Assembly (NCBI GenBank): GCA_041653995.1
Contig: JBAZEK010000002.1
Location: forward strand, 1 to 64,000
DNA length: 64,000 bases
Source of the DNA: Dehalococcoidia bacterium
Lineage (GTDB): Bacteria; Chloroflexota; Dehalococcoidia; GIF9; UBA5629
Direction of reading: 5' to 3'
The translations under genes were made by a program, and so were the position numbers. Shown here one piece after another: positions 34,913 through 43,470 of the stretch; position 1 is the stretch's first letter, and the number at the start of each line of letters is the position of its first letter. The notes below the pieces were generated by a model. The model was not told the origin of the DNA, did no database searches, and was given only the letters and a program-made list of their open reading frames with translations.

Positions 34913-35461
34913 TTACCTGATACCTCCGCGCGCCAGCGACTGGTTATAAACAACCTGTTTGACCGGCAGCTTTACCACATAGGTGTCGGCCATTTTATCG
35001 TGCATGCCCTGTTTATGGCTGTCGAAAGCGATAACGATGAAGCCTATGCCCAATGTTGCCACGCAGAGCATGCCGCCGAGAAAGCGGATGAACGAATAGC
35101 GCAGGTCCAGCGGAGAGCTGTCCGTGCGGATGATTTTAATGCCCAGGCTGAGCTTGCCCACCGTCTGGCCCGAGGCTGCAGCGCAGGCCACGAAATAGAC
35201 AGTGTTGGCCACCAGCAGAGCCAGCAGCAGGGTGGCGAAAAGCCATATGGCGCCCGCCGACAGCGGCGCGCCCGCAGCGATGTTTCCGAAAGTGGCGATA
35301 ACGCCCGGCACGTTGGGAAATATCCAGAAAAAGGATTGGGATACTACGCAGTACAAAATATATAAACCCGCTATTAATATCAAGAAATCTATCAGCGCAG
35401 CGGCCAGCCTGATCCAGAAACCTGCGTACTCGAGGGCATAATCTTTGGGCTTCTCTTTCAA
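34913..35461 (-). CDS. RDD-family membrane protein
   Basis: 182 residues from TTG at 35461 with AGGAG eight bases upstream. The first membrane helix region begins AGFWIRLAAALIDFLIL, the RDD signature with its conserved Arg and Asp. Two or three more helices follow, including the ASGQTVGKLSLGIKI segment typical of the family. RDD proteins are small membrane proteins of unclear role, some linked to ion exchange. It lies directly upstream of gltX. Confidence 0.88.
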   Translation of the reverse strand: MKEKPKDYALEYAGFWIRLAAALIDFLILIAGLYILYCVVSQSFFWIFPNVPGVIATFGNIAAGAPLSAGAIWLFATLLLALLVANTVYFVACAAASGQTVGKLSLGIKIIRTDSSPLDLRYSFIRFLGGMLCVATLGIGFIVIAFDSHKQGMHDKMADTYVVKLPVKQVVYNQSLARGGIR

Positions 35462-35574
35462 CGCTGACTCCTATCGGGGACTATCTTAATCAGCAGAAAA
35501 CCAGTAACCGGAACCCTGTCGCCTGCCGACATATGAGGCCGGGGCCGATCAAGCGGCGCGCCTTATCTCTAATC

Positions 35575-35871
35575 TTACTTCTCTTTAGGCTTGCTCTTGG
35601 TGAGGGTCTTATACATTTCCTCGTATTCCCGCAAGTTCTGGCGCAGGCGCTCGACCAGCTGTTCGGCCTGTCTGAGCTTGCCACGGGTTTCCTCTATCTG
35701 GGTGGTGATATTGAAGAGCAGCTCGTTGCGCCTGTTGGCGGCATCAACTTCAAAGGTAGTGAAGTCCTCAGCGCCGGCCGCCGGCGGTGTGTTTGCGATC
35801 TGGCTATACACGTCGCCCTGCCCGCTGTAGGGATCCTTTCTTGACTGCCCGAATTTATCCTGTGGTCTCAT
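35575..35871 (-). CDS. Small coiled-coil protein, unknown
   Basis: 98 residues. The first 40 are Gly/Pro/Gln-rich and probably disordered. Residues from about 45 on (NRRNELLFNITTQIEETRGKL and onward) form a heptad-like helix rich in Leu, Glu and Arg. GAGG lies nine bases before the ATG. It is between the RluA-family synthase and the RDD gene on the same strand. No family recognised; probably a protein-interaction or envelope-spacing factor. Confidence 0.7.
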   Translation of the reverse strand: MRPQDKFGQSRKDPYSGQGDVYSQIANTPPAAGAEDFTTFEVDAANRRNELLFNITTQIEETRGKLRQAEQLVERLRQNLREYEEMYKTLTKSKPKEK

Positions 35872-35930
35872 TTTGAAACCTCGCTTTTGAGTTTAATTTA
35901 ACATACCACCTGGCTAAATAGCAACAGGTT

Positions 35931-36854
35931 TCAAACCTTTCCCTTATCCAGGGACTTGAGTACCTGCTCAAGGTCAGCCGGCAGAGGACAGGTGAAGGAG
36001 CGTATCTGCCCGCTGCCGGGCAGCCTGATCTCGAGACAGCAGGCGTGAAGGAACTGGCGGGGCGCCGGGATGGAAGACCTCCCGTATTTTTTATCCCCGA
36101 CTACAGGGTGGCCTATGGCGGACATGTGCACCCTGATCTGATGCGTCCGGCCCGTCCGGATACGCACCTCGGCCAGCGTACAGCTCTTCAGATAACGCAA
36201 CACGCGATAATCGGTTCTGGCCGCCCTGCCGCTGGTTACTACCGCCATCCTCTTGCGGTCCGCAGGGTCCCTCCCGATAGGCGCCTCGATGGCGCCCCGT
36301 TCCGGCTCAAGCTTTCCCTGCACCAGAACCAAATAGACTTTTTTTATTGACCGGGATTTGAACTGGTCGACCAGGTCCAGCCGCGCCTTCTCGTTCCTGG
36401 CTACAACGATCAGTCCGGAAGTGTCCTTGTCCAGGCGGTGCACGATGCCGGGACGCGCCGTATCCCCGAAGCAGTCAAAGTCGGGAAAGCGTTGCAGAAG
36501 AGCATTGACCAGCGTATGGCCGGCATGCCCCGGGGCAGGATAGACAGTCAGGCCGGCCGGTTTATCGATGACCGCTATTTCAGTATCTTCATAAATGACG
36601 TCAAGGTCGATGTCCTCGGGCTCGAGTTTGGATATCGGGGTCGGAGGGATTGAGATATCGACGAGGTCAGAGAATTTGAGACGGCGCGCCGGGCTGGCCT
36701 GACACCCATTAATGGTGACTTGCCCCGATTTGATCAGCTTCTGTATATGCGAACGCGTCAGATCGGGCAGGGCCTCGGCAAGGAACCTGTCCAGCCGGAC
36801 ATCGTCGATACCGGCCTCAAATGTCCTTTTTTGTGTTTCCCGGCTTTGGCTCAT
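35931..36854 (-). CDS. Pseudouridine synthase, RluA/RluD family
   Basis: 307 residues. N-terminal S4 RNA-binding domain (RLDRFLAEALPDLTRSHIQKLI) and catalytic domain with GIVHRLDKDTSGLIV, whose Asp is the nucleophile. The motif RTGRTHQIRVHM also fits RluD-type enzymes, which modify large-subunit rRNA, but RluA and RluC cannot be excluded. The start lies inside the end of lspA (38-base overlap), an arrangement common for lspA-rluD pairs. Confidence 0.93.
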   Translation of the reverse strand: MSQSRETQKRTFEAGIDDVRLDRFLAEALPDLTRSHIQKLIKSGQVTINGCQASPARRLKFSDLVDISIPPTPISKLEPEDIDLDVIYEDTEIAVIDKPAGLTVYPAPGHAGHTLVNALLQRFPDFDCFGDTARPGIVHRLDKDTSGLIVVARNEKARLDLVDQFKSRSIKKVYLVLVQGKLEPERGAIEAPIGRDPADRKRMAVVTSGRAARTDYRVLRYLKSCTLAEVRIRTGRTHQIRVHMSAIGHPVVGDKKYGRSSIPAPRQFLHACCLEIRLPGSGQIRSFTCPLPADLEQVLKSLDKGKV

Positions 36855-37353
36855 GTTTCTTCCCCAGATTGACCAGGGCGACGAAGGCGAGCAGGATGGC
36901 CCCGACCGTTATGGCTGAGTCAGCGACATTAAATGCAGGCCAGTAGACATTGTCCCAGAGCCTGACGTAGATGAAATCCGTTACACGGCCAAACCTCAGC
37001 CTGTCGATGAGATTGCCCAGCGCCCCGGCAAAGATGAAGCTCAGCGCCAGGCCTCCCATAAAACCAAGCTCACCGAGATATTTGAAGAAGAGCAGCACCA
37101 CCACCAGGCCGGCTATGGCAACGATACTGAGCAGAAAAGCCTGGTTGGTGAACAGGCCGAAAGCCGACCCGGTATTCTGCACATTTACGATGGTCAACCG
37201 CCCGATCTCGGGGAATGCTCCGCCCGGCGGCAGGCTGGCGCGGATCCACTCCTTGGACAGGATATCAAGTATCAGTATTGCAGCAATAATAGCGATGAAG
37301 ATAAGGGCATACCACCATTTGACGCGTTTTTGCGTAACTTTTTTATGCTGCAA
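36817..37353 (-). CDS. lspA: Lipoprotein signal peptidase (signal peptidase II)
   Basis: 178 residues from TTG at 37353 with GGAG upstream. Four membrane segments. The catalytic aspartates lie in GNLIDRLRFGRVTDF and FNVADSAITVG, with VQNTGSAFG as the conserved third motif. It removes signal peptides from prolipoproteins, relevant here because at least five lipoproteins are encoded at 42.3-45.8 kb and one at 49.2 kb. Confidence 0.96.
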   Translation of the reverse strand: MQHKKVTQKRVKWWYALIFIAIIAAILILDILSKEWIRASLPPGGAFPEIGRLTIVNVQNTGSAFGLFTNQAFLLSIVAIAGLVVVLLFFKYLGELGFMGGLALSFIFAGALGNLIDRLRFGRVTDFIYVRLWDNVYWPAFNVADSAITVGAILLAFVALVNLGKKHEPKPGNTKKDI

Positions 37354-37436
37354 TTATTCTCCGCTTACAAAACTCATGATCCGGCGATGGCTCAGGGGCC
37401 GAATCCGTACAAAGAACTATTCTATATTACAAAAAT

Positions 37437-38216
37437 TTATATGACAAGCCGATCGAGCATTGAGCGAACCTGCCTGATAGTATCAACGGCCTGAGCTCGC
37501 CAGTGATTATTGGCAAATATAAAAGTGTTTTCAGCTTTGCTGCTGATCATCTGAATCCTGGGAAGCCACTGCTCCAACTCTCCGGGGCTGTATGAATAAT
37601 CATAGCGTTCCCAGGCCTGTTCGTGGTGCCACCACCTGGCAGCGTTCCTGCCATGGAACCGGATATATCCTGTCCTGCTTGTCACCTTGGCCACAGGCGG
37701 CATCAGCCGGGGCAACTCCGGCTCGTCCACGCAGCAGAATCCTATATCGCGGGCCGTGAGCCAGCTGCGAGTCTCGTTATTAAGCCAGGCGGAATTGCGG
37801 AATTCTATGACGAGCGGATACCCCTGCAGCCAATCTCCCAGCCTCTGCAGATAATCGCGGTTGGTGGAATTGTACCCGAAGCTGTAAGGGAACTGCGCCA
37901 GTACACATCCCAGCTTGCCGGCGGTCACCAGCGGCTGTAATATGCGTGCAAAAGCGCGGCTGGCCTCTTCCCCGCTTTCACGCACATGCGTCATCTCCTG
38001 GTTTGCCTTGACAGAGAAAAGGAAGCCCTCGCCTGTTTTAGCTGCCATGGATTCCATGGCAGCAAGGCCCGGAAGAGCATAATATGTAGAGTTCAGCTCC
38101 AGCGAATTGAATTCCCGGGCGTAATAGCTCAACCAGCTCTTTGCTGGCAGACCCTCGGGATAATAAACTCCCACCCAGTCTTTATAGCTGAAGCCGCAGG
38201 TGCCGCAGTAGATCAC
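37437..38216 (-). CDS. DUF72 (YecE-like) family protein
   Basis: 259 residues from GTG at 38216 with GGGAGGTGA six bases upstream. The N-terminus YCGTCGFSYKDW and the segment FNSLELNSTYYALP are diagnostic for DUF72, a TIM-barrel family of unknown reaction. The FRNSAWL strand and the FANNHWRAQAVD segment are conserved too. Soluble, probably an enzyme. Confidence 0.9.
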   Translation of the reverse strand: MIYCGTCGFSYKDWVGVYYPEGLPAKSWLSYYAREFNSLELNSTYYALPGLAAMESMAAKTGEGFLFSVKANQEMTHVRESGEEASRAFARILQPLVTAGKLGCVLAQFPYSFGYNSTNRDYLQRLGDWLQGYPLVIEFRNSAWLNNETRSWLTARDIGFCCVDEPELPRLMPPVAKVTSRTGYIRFHGRNAARWWHHEQAWERYDYSYSPGELEQWLPRIQMISSKAENTFIFANNHWRAQAVDTIRQVRSMLDRLVI

Positions 38217-38291
38217 TACTCACCTCCCACATCTGGACACAGATGCAAACCGGGCCGCGATGATATAATCCCGATAATCTCTTTGAAGAAA

Positions 38292-38444
38292 TTAGCGGTC
38301 GACCAGCGCCAGTATACCCCAAACGATAAGAAATATGCCGATGATCCAGCGCGCCATATCGAACCAGAAAATGCATAAAACACCGGCAATAATCGCGAGA
38401 ACGGCTTTAGCTACGGTGCTCATCGTGAAATGCTTACTTGCCAT
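38292..38444 (-). CDS. Small two-helix membrane protein
   Basis: 50 residues from ATG at 38444, where AGGAGG sits ten bases upstream; the frame extends to 38480 without a better start. Nearly the whole chain is two hydrophobic helices (VAKAVLAIIAGVLCIFWF and ARWIIGIFLIVWGILALV). Resembles the small DUF3096-like membrane proteins in general form, but the family is not certain. Confidence 0.6.
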   Translation of the reverse strand: MASKHFTMSTVAKAVLAIIAGVLCIFWFDMARWIIGIFLIVWGILALVDR

Positions 38445-38542
38445 CAGGTGTAAACCTCCTGTATCAATAATGTTCCACATATTATAAGCTTTTGACTTGG
38501 AGTGTCAATTCAACGTAAAGTTATATCACAATCGGCAATAAA

Positions 38543-38576
38543 AAAAGGCGGCGGATATTAATATCCGCCGCCTTTT
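38543..38576. terminator. Bidirectional terminator after dnaK
   Basis: Perfect 16-base arms (38543-38558 and 38561-38576; core GGCGGCGGATAT) flanked by an A-run on one side and T-run on the other. It ends the hrcA-grpE-dnaK operon on the minus strand. Confidence 0.92.
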
Positions 38577-38588
38577 ATAATCAAGCGT

Positions 38589-40502
38589 TTATACTTCCCG
38601 GAATTCACCTTCCACTGTGCCCTCATCCCCGGGGGGAGGAGGCGAACCGGCATCCTGCGGGCCTTCCTGGCCGCCGGGGCCTCCGTCGGGCGGTGGAGAC
38701 GTCTTTTGATATACGGCCGCTCCGATCTTCTGCATGGATTCGTTGAGCGCCTGCAGGGAGCTCTTGATGTAGCTGATATCGGTGCCCTGCAATGCTGACC
38801 TGGTGGCCGCTATCTTACCTTCGACTTCGCTCTTGAGGTCGGCGGGTATTTTATCGCTGTATTCGCGTATGGTCTTCTCGGCAGAGTACATGGTGGCTTC
38901 AGCCACGTTCTTGGTTTCAACCTCTTCCTTCTTACGCGTATCGTCGGCAGCATGAGCCTCGGCCTCGTGGCGCATCTTTTCCACTTCATCCTTGCTCAGG
39001 CCGCTGGATGCTGTAATGGTGATCTTCTGTTCCTTGCCGGTGCCCTTGTCCTGCGCGCGGACATTCAGGATGCCGTTTGCATCTAGATCAAAGGTGACCT
39101 CTACCTGAGGCACACCGCGTGGCGCAGGCAGGATACCGTCCAGGATGAACCTGCCGAGGGTCTTGTTGTCGCCCGACATGGGACGTTCGCCCTGCAGCAC
39201 ATGAATCTCCACGCTCGGCTGATTATCGGCGGCCGTGCTGAACACCTGGCTCTTGGAAGTGGGTATGGTGGTGTTCCTGGGGATGAGAGGAGTCATCACG
39301 CCACCCAGAGTCTCAATGCCGAGTGTGAGCGGGGTTACGTCGAGCAGCAGGATGTCCTTGACGTCTCCTTTGAGGACGCCGCCCTGTATGGCTGCGCCCA
39401 GCGCCACAGCTTCGTCCGGATTGATACCCTTGATGGGCTCCTTTCCGAAGAACTGACGTACGATCTCCTGTACCCTGGGCATCCTGGTCTGGCCGCCCAC
39501 CAGAATGACATCTGTAACCTGCGCTGCCGTGAGGCCTGCATCCGAAAGGGCTTTCTTGCACGGCTCGATGCTTCTCTCCAGCAGGTCAGCGGCCAGCTGT
39601 TCCAGCTTGGCGCGGGTCAGTGTGATATTAAGGTGCTTGGGTCCTGACGCGTCGGCGGTGATAAAGGGCAGGTTGATCTCGGTTTGCCCGGTCGTTGAGA
39701 GCTCCCTCTTGGCTTTTTCCGCAGCGTCCTTTAAACGTTGCAGGGCCATCCTGTCCTGACGGAGATCGATGCCCTGCTCCTTTTTAAACTCGTCGGTCAG
39801 CCAATCCATCACCTTCAGATCTATATCATCGCCGCCGAGGTGTGTGTCGCCATTGGTTGATTTAACCTGGAAGGTACCGTCACCCAGCTCCAGGATGGAT
39901 ATATCGAAGGTTCCTCCACCCAGGTCGTAAACCGCGATCATCTCCTCTTTCTTCTTGTCAAGACCGTAAGCCAGCGCCGACGCCGTCGGCTCATTAACTA
40001 TACGGATGACGTTAAGGCCGGCGATAGTGCCGGCATCTTTGGTGGCCTGCCTCTGGCTGTCGTTGAAGTAAGCCGGGACCGTAATTACGGCATCGGTTAC
40101 TTTGTCGCCGAGAAAAGCTTCGGCGTCCATCTTGAGCTTCTGCAGGATCATAGCCGATATCTCTGCGGGGCTGTATTCCTTGCCACCCATAATTACTTTA
40201 GCGTCGCCATTGCTCCCCTCAACGATCTTATAGGGCAGTCGTTTGATATCGTTTTGGACCTCGGCGTCCTTGTACTTGCGGCCCATCAAACGCTTAATGC
40301 TGAAGATGGTGTTTTCCGGATTGGTAATCGCCTGCCGCTTGGCAAGCAACCCTACCAGCCGTTCGCCTTTTTTGTCCACTGCCACCACGGACGGTGTCAA
40401 ACGCTCGCCCTCGCGGTTGGCGATGATTACCGGCTCGCCGCCCTCCATCGTCGCCACAAGGCTGAACGTTGTTCCAAGATCTATGCCAACTGTTCTTCCC
40501 AT
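38589..40502 (-). CDS. dnaK: Chaperone protein DnaK (Hsp70)
   Basis: 637 residues, standard length. The ATPase domain starts GIDLGTTFSLVA, with later phosphate motifs VYDLGGGTFDIS and ILVGGQTRMP. The substrate-binding domain begins at DVTPLTLGIETLGG. The lid is followed by a Gly/Pro-rich tail and the terminal EGEFREV typical of bacterial DnaK. Last gene of hrcA-grpE-dnaK; heat-shock control through the CIRCE at 42150 is expected. Confidence 0.98.
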   Translation of the reverse strand: MGRTVGIDLGTTFSLVATMEGGEPVIIANREGERLTPSVVAVDKKGERLVGLLAKRQAITNPENTIFSIKRLMGRKYKDAEVQNDIKRLPYKIVEGSNGDAKVIMGGKEYSPAEISAMILQKLKMDAEAFLGDKVTDAVITVPAYFNDSQRQATKDAGTIAGLNVIRIVNEPTASALAYGLDKKKEEMIAVYDLGGGTFDISILELGDGTFQVKSTNGDTHLGGDDIDLKVMDWLTDEFKKEQGIDLRQDRMALQRLKDAAEKAKRELSTTGQTEINLPFITADASGPKHLNITLTRAKLEQLAADLLERSIEPCKKALSDAGLTAAQVTDVILVGGQTRMPRVQEIVRQFFGKEPIKGINPDEAVALGAAIQGGVLKGDVKDILLLDVTPLTLGIETLGGVMTPLIPRNTTIPTSKSQVFSTAADNQPSVEIHVLQGERPMSGDNKTLGRFILDGILPAPRGVPQVEVTFDLDANGILNVRAQDKGTGKEQKITITASSGLSKDEVEKMRHEAEAHAADDTRKKEEVETKNVAEATMYSAEKTIREYSDKIPADLKSEVEGKIAATRSALQGTDISYIKSSLQALNESMQKIGAAVYQKTSPPPDGGPGGQEGPQDAGSPPPPGDEGTVEGEFREV

Positions 40503-40554
40503 TTTATCCTCCTGATTTTCAGTATTTTATTTACTGATACTCCTTTTTTCATTT

Positions 40555-41091
40555 TTATTCATTGTCGGGGCACTTTTTATCACTACCCGCCCCGGTATTA
40601 TTCCCTTTACCGACAGATACCTGCGAGGCCCTGAGCACCCTGTCTTTGATAGCATAGCCCTTCCGGTGCTCGGAAACGACAATTCCCTCGTCTCCATCTT
40701 CATAGGCAACCGCTTCATGAAAGTTGGGGTCGAAGGCCTGGCCCACGCAGTCGATTGCCGTGCAGCCGTGCGTACGCAGGATATCCTGAAGATTGCGCTG
40801 AATGATCCTGAAGCCTTCAACCCAGGTTGAGTCTTTAAACCTGGGATCAACCATATTAAAAGCGCGTTCCATATCGTCTGCAACAGGCAGCAACTGTTTC
40901 ATCATCTCGGCATTAGCCCGCGATTGATATTCCTGTTTCTCCTGTTCCGTCCTTTTTTTCAGGTTCTGATAGTCGGCCCGTTCCCTCTGGGCATCGGCCA
41001 AGTAGGTATTGGCCTTTTCCTCTGCCTCTGCGAGGGCTTTTTTCAGTTCATCGATAGTGTCCTGTTCCTGTGAAACGGATTCCTCTGCCAA
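40555..41091 (-). CDS. grpE: Nucleotide exchange factor GrpE
   Basis: 178 residues if translation starts at TTG 41091, which has AGGAGG five bases upstream; the frame also contains a TTG at 41109 with no ribosome site. N-terminal long coiled coil (ELKKALAEAEEKANTYLADA) and C-terminal beta domain (AFDPNFHEAVAYED) are classical. It releases ADP from DnaK. Lies between hrcA and dnaK, 52 bases from the latter. Confidence 0.95.
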   Translation of the reverse strand: MAEESVSQEQDTIDELKKALAEAEEKANTYLADAQRERADYQNLKKRTEQEKQEYQSRANAEMMKQLLPVADDMERAFNMVDPRFKDSTWVEGFRIIQRNLQDILRTHGCTAIDCVGQAFDPNFHEAVAYEDGDEGIVVSEHRKGYAIKDRVLRASQVSVGKGNNTGAGSDKKCPDNE

Positions 41092-41109
41092 GATAACCTC
41101 CTGATTCAA

Positions 41110-42147
41110 TTACCGGCTTTCATCGCGGCAGACTCTGGCAACCAGCTCGCTCAGCAAACCTGAAATATAATTCACAGTGGAGATGGCCTTTGAGTAGTCC
41201 ATCCTCTTGGGGCCGATAATTCCTACCGCCCCCTGCACCTGGTCAGGCACGCCGTAATTGCTGAATACAAGGCTGAGGTCGCGCAGAGCGGATTCGCGAT
41301 TCTCTTCGCCTATGATTACCTTGACTCCCTCATCCGTGACCTGCCAGTCGATTACGTTTCTCAACCAGCCCTTGGCTTCCATCAGCTCAAGCACGCCCAG
41401 CATGCGCTCACGCTGCACAAACTCCGGCTGTTCCAGCATCAGCCGCAATCCATCAAAATACGATGTCTCATATTCAATGGCATCTTCGCTGGCCATAACT
41501 TCTTTAATGGCATCGGAGATCTTCTTCTCCAGGGGGGTCATCTCCAGCTTCCTGGCTGCGATCTGGCCGCGCGTCCGGCCTGCGTATTCCCGGTTGAACT
41601 TAACGGCTGCTTCGCTCAACTGAGCCTGATCAACAGTGTCTGAAAATTTAATGGTCTGCCGCCTCAACACCGCGTTGCCCAGTATCAGCACCATCATGGC
41701 GATATATTGCTGCATGGAGATCAGCTCGATGTGTTTATACCGGCATTCGGCTGATTTGGGGAAGGTGACAATAGCAGTATTCCCCACCAGGCGCGACATC
41801 ACGCCCGCAGCTACCTTAAGCAACCTGTCGTACTCATCAACGGCCGCATCCAGCAAACGCCTGATACGTTTCTGCTCTTCACTGGAAAGGTCTATGTGGC
41901 CCGATATATTTTCAACGTAAAACCTGTAGCCTTTGTCCAGCGGAACACTGCCCGCTGACGTATAAGGCCTCGTTATATATCCATCATCCTCGAGTGAGGC
42001 CATATCATTCCTGATCGTGGCCGGGCTCACGCCAAGACTGTGATGGCGCAGAATAGCTTCCGATGCCACCGGTGTGGCCGTTGCAATATACTCACTGACT
42101 ATTATTTTTAAAACAGCGTCTCGTCTTTTATAAGCAGCCTTGCTCAT
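41110..42147 (-). CDS. hrcA: Heat-inducible transcription repressor HrcA
   Basis: 345 residues from ATG at 42147. The winged helix near the N-terminus (PVASEAILRHHSLGVSPATIRNDMASLEDDGYI) is the HrcA DNA-binding part. The C-terminal region contains IIGPKRMDYSKA, as in the family. It represses its own operon by binding CIRCE, which lies directly before the start codon. First gene of the heat-shock operon. Confidence 0.96.
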   Translation of the reverse strand: MSKAAYKRRDAVLKIIVSEYIATATPVASEAILRHHSLGVSPATIRNDMASLEDDGYITRPYTSAGSVPLDKGYRFYVENISGHIDLSSEEQKRIRRLLDAAVDEYDRLLKVAAGVMSRLVGNTAIVTFPKSAECRYKHIELISMQQYIAMMVLILGNAVLRRQTIKFSDTVDQAQLSEAAVKFNREYAGRTRGQIAARKLEMTPLEKKISDAIKEVMASEDAIEYETSYFDGLRLMLEQPEFVQRERMLGVLELMEAKGWLRNVIDWQVTDEGVKVIIGEENRESALRDLSLVFSNYGVPDQVQGAVGIIGPKRMDYSKAISTVNYISGLLSELVARVCRDESR

Positions 42148-42149
42148 TT

Positions 42150-42176
42150 TTAGCACTCTCCACTTTAGACTGCTAA
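42150..42176. promoter_or_regulatory. CIRCE operator (HrcA binding site)
   Basis: TTAGCACTC-N9-GACTGCTAA, the CIRCE consensus with one mismatch (C for G in the right arm). It starts two bases before the hrcA ATG and includes the GGAG ribosome site in its spacer, so HrcA binding and any mRNA hairpin would both affect hrcA. Confidence 0.92.
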
Positions 42177-42186
42177 TTTACTATAT

Positions 42187-42215
42187 ACTTTAGCACTGGA
42201 TTAAAAACAAGTCAA
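42187..42215 (-). promoter_or_regulatory. Candidate promoter of hrcA-grpE-dnaK
   Basis: On the minus strand TTGACT (42215-42210), 17-base spacer, TAAAGT (42192-42187). The transcript would start around 42180, just ahead of the CIRCE element. Confidence 0.55.
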
Positions 42216-42227
42216 AATTGGGGAAGG

Positions 42228-42249
42228 AGGGCGGCCCGGAGGCCGCCCT
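42228..42249 (-). terminator. Hairpin after the first PKD lipoprotein gene
   Basis: Arms AGGGCGGCC (42228-42236) and GGCCGCCCT (42241-42249), four-base loop. On the minus strand it lies 30 bases after the lipoprotein stop; the T-run is weak (CCTTCCCC then AATTTTG), so termination may be partial. Confidence 0.55.
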
Positions 42250-42281
42250 GATATGTTCTTTATGTATCCGGCGATAAGGGC

Positions 42282-43442
42282 TTATTTGGGTGAAGCGATA
42301 ACCTCCAATACAACATCCGACCACTGAATATACTGGGCAACGTTGTTGCCGTTAAAGGACCGCTTCATAAAACCGGCTTCGGCCTGGAACCTTTCAAGCC
42401 TGTTGTCCACCGCAGTGATAAGCTCCGGCGTTACATCCACTTCCACTATCGGTTTGTTCAAGTAAGCTTCCGATCGCTGGAAAGGTGAGCCGTCAACGGT
42501 GCCAAACTTGGGCAACGTAGTGCCGTATGAAATGCGCATGACCTGGAATCCACCCACTCCGGTCACCGGATCGAATGGATCATCACCCACCACTCTACCA
42601 TCAATAAACTTAAGCTTGGCCTGTTTTATCTCCATGCCTAAAAGCGGGAAAATATTGTAACTGAAGAACGCGCGATAACCTATGTTCTTCTCATCGTCTC
42701 CCGCTTTATATATGCTGTTGTCCCTGTCGCCCTCGGATGTAACCGTGCCGCTCTCTTTGGGTATCAGGGTGAAGGTCTGAACGCTGCTGGGAGACGCCAC
42801 CGGTATCACGATCTCCTGCCTGGTCTCGGCGCCCTTTCCATCGCTAACCACCACGAAAACGCTGTAATTACCCGATTTACCGGGCGCAGTCCATGATACC
42901 TTATTGCCGACGCCGCTCAGGGCGCCTTCCCTGGCCTCCCATTTGTACTGGACCGCATCTCCGTCCTGATCGCTGGCAATGCAGGTGAGAATAGCTGTAG
43001 TTGACGGCAGAAGCGCGGCAGGATCAGCCGTAAGGCCTGTGATGGAAGGGGCATGGTTAGCGCTCACAGTAATGGACACCGTTGCCTGCGCCGACCCGCC
43101 TTTGCCGTCATCGACAGTCAGTTTTATCTCATAGGTGCCATAACCTTTGGGAGCACGCCAGGTGGTATTAGGCCTGCCATTCTCGACAAATTCGCCGCCG
43201 GTGGCAGTCCAGTTGAAGTTGATACTATCTTCATTAGGATCGGATACCACGCTCTGTATATTCACCATTGCCCCGGGATATGTCTGGGTTTGCGCGGCAG
43301 TAAGGCTGGCTATGACCGGGGGCATATTGCCCGCGGGCGCCTCCTGCGCGGGTGTGGCGGCCGGCTGTGCGCAGGCTGCGACCGCCGTCAACGTGACAAT
43401 CGCCATGAGTACCAGTGCATAAGCAATCCTGTTTTTCCTCAT
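42282..43442 (-). CDS. PKD/Ig-like lipoprotein with DNRLRE-like C-terminal domain
   Basis: 386 residues from ATG at 43442 (AGGAGG upstream). Signal peptide with a lipobox ending at Cys24 (AVAAC). Two PKD/Ig-like domains follow, each with the WTAPxxxGxYxxxxxVxDGKG pattern (DDGKGGSAQATV; SDGKGAETRQEI). The last 150 residues contain RAFFSYNIFPL, QAKLKF and VDVTPEL, resembling DNRLRE-type beta-sandwich domains of surface proteins. Lipid-anchored on the outer face. Paralog of 43471-44589, which shares every domain. Binding partner unknown. Confidence 0.85.
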   Translation of the reverse strand: MRKNRIAYALVLMAIVTLTAVAACAQPAATPAQEAPAGNMPPVIASLTAAQTQTYPGAMVNIQSVVSDPNEDSINFNWTATGGEFVENGRPNTTWRAPKGYGTYEIKLTVDDGKGGSAQATVSITVSANHAPSITGLTADPAALLPSTTAILTCIASDQDGDAVQYKWEAREGALSGVGNKVSWTAPGKSGNYSVFVVVSDGKGAETRQEIVIPVASPSSVQTFTLIPKESGTVTSEGDRDNSIYKAGDDEKNIGYRAFFSYNIFPLLGMEIKQAKLKFIDGRVVGDDPFDPVTGVGGFQVMRISYGTTLPKFGTVDGSPFQRSEAYLNKPIVEVDVTPELITAVDNRLERFQAEAGFMKRSFNGNNVAQYIQWSDVVLEVIASPK

Positions 43443-43470
43443 ATATAACCTCCTGATTAATCGATTTCTG

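Noticed and set aside
42190..42200. Second CIRCE element (TTAGCACT)
   Set aside because: Only one half-site is present, with no inverted partner at the right distance.
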